From the NCBI GenBank assembly GCA_947044365.1, contig OX345641.1, positions 1,285,960 to 1,349,959 of the forward strand: a stretch of DNA of 64,000 bases. The letters are read 5' to 3'. The DNA comes from Petrosia ficiformis. Lineage: Eukaryota; Porifera; Demospongiae; Haplosclerida; Petrosiidae. This document shows positions 59,158 to 64,000 of the stretch, in pieces; within the stretch, counting starts at the first letter, position 1; each line of letters opens with the position of its first letter. A program made the translations under genes and the position numbers. The notes beneath the pieces were generated by a model. That model worked only from the letters and a program-made list of their open reading frames with translations, was not told where the DNA came from and ran no database searches.

Positions 59158-60666
59158 GCTGCTGATAGTAATCTTACAAACATACGTAGATACACATAGG
59201 ACTTTTCATTTAATGTCTTCGTTTTAAAACTTTATTCTGTTTTTTAACTTTTCGATTATATGCATTTGCCAGTTATCATTTGCTGATTCCTCCTGGACAA
59301 TGTCCTACATAACCAGTTCCTTCAAAACCACTGTAAGTGAATAACAGGTAGAATGAATTTGATACATATGACTCAGTAATGTGAGTTGAGTATATGATAT
59401 ATAGCTAGATATATATAGTAGATAAGAATGCCCAAGTAATCCCAGAAGTTGAATGAATACCACCTGATAAAGAACTATTATCTATCAGGTTCCAGCTATA
59501 AGATAATATAACAGATCTTATATATATATATGCGTATATCCCTGGTGGAGGTAGATAGGGTTAACTGGAATATATTAGCACTCATTAAAATTTATAAGGT
59601 GTGTGTTTGATCTGAAGAGAAAGTATCATTCAAGAGATATTTACTACACCGACTCTAGGTGCTGTATATCTGGCCTGTAGCCTGTAGAAATATATACTGA
59701 ATTGCATTGGAAAGTGTAAAAAAAAATGATCGTGCCCACTGAGCTTTATGGAGTGATAACTAAATACGAAGAAAGTTGTTCACTATATAGCAAAGTGGGT
59801 CATAGTGCCAGACTATTGTATAGTTATCATATGTGGAAGAAAAGAATCACTAATGACCAGCAAATTCCACAACACACACACATACAACAGGAAAAAAAAT
59901 ACGTGTCATACTTGATCGTTAGTAAAGAAAATTAAACTGACAAACATTTATGACATTAAAGAAACCACAAAAATGAATTTAAGATGTGAAATAAATTCAC
60001 ATACTTAATTAAATAGGTGGCTGTTATTTCGTGGCATGTACACACAAACAGGCCACAGTTTGTCTCAGTAATAAGAGTACACCATAGCTAGTAGCCTAGT
60101 ACATAATTACATGCACAGTTGTTAGTAATGCAGTTTTTCAGTTTTTTTTCAAGAATGTATTCAAAGTAAAAGTTGTAGATCTATTGCTGACTGAAGACAG
60201 TAGCTAGGAGATCACTGTGTTTCATCATGTCTACATATAGCTCAAAATAGGCACTATTTCATTGAAACTAGAGGAGAGGGGGCAATTATAGTAAATGCTA
60301 CTGTCCATATGTATGTATGGTCACAAGTATACTTGAAGAAAGAAAACAGCTTCGCTGAAATTTCAGTCCAAGCATAATATATAGATTATATAGCAAATTA
60401 TGGTCCCACGTGAACCCAAGCAAATGACGCAATACTTTTGCAGGGGAGGGGTGAAAATGGGCGTTTCACCTTAGAGTTTCACTGTTTTTTTCCAAGAAAG
60501 TATTCGGAGTAAGAGTTGTATTGCTGATTGAAGACTGTAGCTAGGAGACTGCTGTGTTTCAGCATGTCTACCTACTGCTCACAATAGGAATCACTATACT
60601 ATTTCATCTAAACTATCAGAAGTATACAAATCAAAACCAGTGCATGTTTTTGAGAAAGGGGCGGAA
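59158..60666. other. Intergenic stretch with two copies of a gene leader
   Basis: A leader-like segment occurs at 60142-60263 and again at 60485-60606. Both share CTGAAGAC/GATTGAAGACTGTAGCTAGGAG and CATGTCTAC with the gene 2 leader. GTGAAAATGGGCGTTTCACC at about 60451 repeats a motif upstream of gene 2. A chance ORF at 59726-59935 has no recognisable features. Nothing else is seen. Confidence 0.5.
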
Positions 60667-63152
60667 ATGGCCTCATGTGAGTTAACATGATTTCTAGTTT
60701 CAACATTGTATAATATCCCTTCTTTTTTTAATAGTTACAATAGATCATGTTGCTCTCCTGTTTTGCAAGCTAAGAGAGGTACAATATGAGGCAAAGCATG
60801 TTGGAATAAATCTTGGTTTGAAGAATGGAGATATTGAAGCTGTTTGTAAACAGTCCCACAAACCCCCTCATGAATGTCTTCAAGATGTATTCACCTTGTG
60901 GTTAAAGCTACTTCCCAAACAACGTACATGGAAAATACTAGTTGAAGCTTTGAGGTCTGGTGGTGAGCATGTGATAGCTGATAAAATTGAAAACGACTAT
61001 ACTCTTGATCAGTCAGGTATGATAGACTCATTATCAGTGTATAAGTGTATTATTAGTAGTCCAATTCAGTTTCAGTTCCACTTCATGATGTACTCAGTTT
61101 AGTGGAGGGGATTAATACAACTCACTGGCGTAGTCTGGGATTAATTTTGGGACTGCCTTTATCTCAGATTAATGAGATTGATGATAAAGGTGGATGGAGT
61201 GAATATGTGATGATAGAACTTCTAAGTCTATGGGTAAGAGGAAATGGGAATAAACCAGCTACTCTGGACACTCTTGTAACTGCTGTGAAGAAGCTACCAA
61301 ACATTGGTTTAGCTGAGCGATTACTAGCAGACAGAGAACTCCACTTTTCATCATGTTTAGGTATGAATGTGTGAGATAATCTGCTTTATATATCATTGAC
61401 GTTCATCTTGACCTCAGAAAAATGTTCATAATTTTAGTGTGGAATGGCCAACAATCGTTTTACCTATACCATGCATTTATTCTTCCCATTCTGCTTTGTG
61501 TGTATAAAATGACAATCCATTAATTATTTCATTATTGAGTCATGTACATTAAATTATACACTGTGATTATAGTACATAATAAAATCATCACATTCTTTAT
61601 GTATTGTGTGGTTTGATAATTATTAAAATTAAATATTAAAATTAATTATTTAAGATAAATATTCATCATACTAAGCAAAAAATGCTATTATAAAGTTTAT
61701 TTTATTTGATATAACACAGACCTTACTCCTGTTGCACCTATAGAACAAAATATTCAAGGAAGATCACTGAAATCTGATGGGACACTAGAACTTGAAGCCG
61801 TGATACAACAGTCATCTAATGGTAATTTAAGATTTATAAATCTGAATGTTGTGTCACATAGTGGCTATAGGGGAATATTATTATCAATGCATGCAACATA
61901 GTTTGATAGTCCAACTGTAATAAAGGACTTCAGCAACTATATTATGAGTATTGTTCATGTTATATTATAATTATAATAGTATTATCATTTGTGTACAGAT
62001 TCAGATATGGATAGTGTACTGGAATCTACTGTTATAACAGCAAGCAATAATGAAGATAATGTCATACTACAAAGCCAATCTAATAATCTTACTAGTCTAC
62101 TACAGAAATATAGCCTCTCACAAGCTGATGTTGAAAAACCATGTGATGATAACCTATTTCTAATTCTCGAATCAAAAATCTCAAACTTTGATGATACTGC
62201 ACCATATTTTGGGTTTAACCAGCCAGAAGTAGACATTCAGATTGAGGAACAGTCAAAAGAACTAAGCATGTTATGGGAGTGGAGGAATAGAAATGGTAGT
62301 GATGCCACATATCTTGCTATAATGAAAATATTCTTAGATACAAAAGAGCAAAACTTGGCTGAAATTGTCTTGCAGCATTTTAAACAATGTCAGCCCAAAC
62401 CGATCAAGTCTTTTGTATATCCTGAAGAAGTAAGTGAACATGGCAATTGGGATGAAAAGAGCCCAGCTGAACGAGAGCACATAAAGAATCGTTTGTTTAA
62501 TGAAAACGAGATTATTCGGGAAAAATTTGCTTTTCTCACTCGACGTATTCTTCGTTCCTTTAAGAGTAGTAATGTCGACGTAACAGAATTGAAGCTATTT
62601 CTATATTCATTTGGTGTCTCTGATAATATTCCAGCACCAGCACATGGTACACTACTTCCAAACTTTGAAGGTACTACCAATCTTGATAGTTTGTTTTTAA
62701 TATTGTGCAGATACTATTCATCATGGTTGAATATACAATTACTTAAAGTCATCATTAAAGGCTTTGGAACTGAAGAAGATAAAAAAGATATGAAAGCATA
62801 CGAGGACGATCTTGCTGATTATCTTAAACGATCGATATACGAAATACCATCAAAATCTTATGCTCCAGGTTATAAGAATGCAGATCTCATTTTTTTGTAT
62901 CTACTTCTACCTAATAATGTTCTCCCAACAGGAAAAGATGTTGAAGATATCACACGCAACATGTCTCAGCTGTTAGGTATCTCTGATGGCATTCTTCAGT
63001 TCATTAGTTTTAAGAATTGTAGTATACTTCTGAAATTCGGAGTACCAAAACAATTACTGCACATTAATACACTGCGAAACGTCATAGAGATGTATTTTAA
63101 CGCTGAGAAGAAAGGTTACACTTTCAATGGTGATCTCAGTCTACTTTTGTAA
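60667..63152 (+). CDS. Three-Death-domain protein with unrecognised C-terminal domain (gene 5)
   Basis: Exons: 60667-60676 (MASF start); 60735-61016, Death 1 (LGLKNGDIEAV ... WLKLLPKQRTWKILVEAL); 61076-61360, Death 2 (LGLPLSQINEIDDKGGWSEY ... LWVRGNGNKPATLDTLVTAV); 61720-61821, linker; 61999-63152, a 384-codon exon. That exon starts with a Ser/Thr/Asp-rich linker and has a Death-like segment at about residues 70-135 of the exon (PYFGFNQPEVDIQIEEQSKE ... MLWEWRNRNGSDATYLAI). It then has a region of about 250 residues with NWDEKSPAEREHIKNRLFNE, LTRRILRSF, LPNFEGTTNLDSLFLILCRY and ISFKNCSILLKFGVPKQL. I do not recognise this last region; it is predominantly helical in character. The gene shares its leader and first three exons with genes 2 and 3 but has no ROC-COR. 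All junctions are phase 1. The frame is intact. Confidence 0.87.
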
Positions 63153-63207
63153 GTTATTATTATTACTATGAATCACTCATGTAACGTAGAATGTTATGTG
63201 TAATAGT

Positions 63208-63320
63208 TATAACACCCCTGGGAGGGCTATATCTGATTTACAGTCACTGATCCCGAGGGCACATAGCGCTCAAGGGGGAGGTGACTGTAAATCAGATACT
63301 GCCTAACTAGGCGTGTTATA
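63208..63320. mobile_element. 113 bp foldback element
   Basis: TATAACAC and GTGTTATA at the ends, and ATCTGATTTACAGTCAC with its inverse GTGACTGTAAATCAGAT inside, make a hairpin with a GC-rich loop. It directly follows the gene 5 stop codon and abuts the next element. Confidence 0.7.
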
Positions 63321-63325
63321 AGTAA

Positions 63326-63881
63326 TTTGTGTCATAGTAATGACGCACATCAAAGTTGCTAAGCAGTTTCTATAGAAGCGAAGTGACGTCATTGAAAAAC
63401 CCAGTCTAACCACAAACTCACGTTTCACCATTCCTCTGATTTCAGGCAGCTGTGAATGTCTAGCCCTGTTCTCAAACTGTGAAATTTATCTCTCAAGAGA
63501 CGAAAGAGCACTATAAAAGTTGATGAAAATGATGGCATGTTTGAAAAAGAGTGTAAAACAGAAGAAGGCGATGATGACCTACATGCCACTCAACGATTTG
63601 TAAGCCCACAAAAGTTGTTAGCCACCTACCATACTGATGAAGCATGCCCGGATGATGTTTTGTTGCATGATTGTTCCTCTGATCTTTCGTTGTTTTTTTG
63701 GTTATTTACATGGTTCTTGACTGTTTGTTTCACGTGATTTAGCTTCAATGATGGTATGAGTTTGGTTACTGTGTGTATGTACATTTCTAAAAAATTGTTA
63801 CGTGTGTTCATTGTAAAATTTCATTGAAATAATTTACATCCCACGCAGTGTCTTTGATGTGCGTCATTACTATGACACAAA
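63326..63881. mobile_element. 556 bp element with perfect 30-bp terminal inverted repeats
   Basis: 63326-63355 (TTTGTGTCATAGTAATGACG... to CATCAAAG) is exactly the inverse of 63852-63881. The interior has one 66-codon plus-strand frame (63537-63737; DDDLHATQRFVSPQKLLATY, ending in a hydrophobic stretch) with no transposase motif I recognise. It is probably a non-autonomous DNA transposon. The perfect ends suggest recent movement. Confidence 0.75.
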
Positions 63882-64000
63882 GATACAAAGATATAGTATG
63901 ACATTTTAAGTACATGTGAATTCAACAACTCTACTTTTAACATATTGAACAAACTCTGCACTGTCCAAATGCTGTAAGAACATTTTTTTGGCATGTAATC

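Noticed and set aside
61985..62236. 83-codon minus-strand frame over gene 5
   Set aside because: Lies entirely opposite the intact long exon of gene 5 with no splice or start context of its own.
1..64000. CRISPR arrays, operons, tRNA or rRNA genes
   Set aside because: The sequence is intron-bearing animal DNA; repeats lack spacer structure and I saw no tRNA cloverleaf or rRNA signature.

Overview
This is intron-rich, AT-rich eukaryotic DNA. Exons are short, introns are often tiny and genes are closely packed. The gene content is animal: kinesin-3, tetrahydrobiopterin-dependent phenylalanine hydroxylase, ZU5/UPA, CARD-like and Death domains, and ROC-COR GTPases. Gene density, many short inverted-repeat elements and expanded Death-fold/ROC-COR genes suggest a demosponge of the Amphimedon type. 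That species call is an inference.

Layout. (1) About 180-10516, minus strand: the FHA-to-stalk part of a KIF13-like kinesin-3. Its introns are packed with a palindromic TGTACATGTACA repeat, microsatellites and small MITEs. A small intronless multi-pass membrane protein gene (7705-8487, plus) lies in one intron. The motor domain is absent. (2) About 11.6-14.6 kb: a repeat-filled junction. (3) 14650-28065, plus: a ROC-COR/CARD gene lacking its P-loop exon, then a Death-Death-ROC-COR gene with a frame break in its CARD-like exon. (4) 27912-43405: a phenylalanine-related block, namely GTP cyclohydrolase I (minus), both subunits of cytosolic phenylalanyl-tRNA synthetase head to head with 95 bp between start codons, and two tandem phenylalanine hydroxylases without an ACT domain. 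(5) 44101-46969: UPA-ZU5-UPA-CARD-like exons with a basic tail, whose first exon is in splice phase with the last exon of the second hydroxylase. (6) 48566-63152: three more Death-fold genes. One is Death-Death-ROC-COR-CARD with a chimeric, frame-broken COR region; one is Ankyrin-ROC-COR-CARD; one is Death-Death-Death with an unrecognised C-terminal domain. (7) 63.2-63.9 kb: two inverted-repeat elements.

How the genes could work together. GCH1 makes the precursor of tetrahydrobiopterin, the cofactor of the hydroxylases, and FARSA/FARSB charge tRNA-Phe, so the central block concerns phenylalanine use. The flanking genes look like a diversifying family of innate-immune or cell-death GTPases assembled from phase-1 exons. 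Duplicated leaders, duplicated exons and mosaic paralogues suggest ongoing recombination across the locus. All exon boundaries were read by eye from splice consensus, phase and paralogue comparison; none is backed by transcripts.
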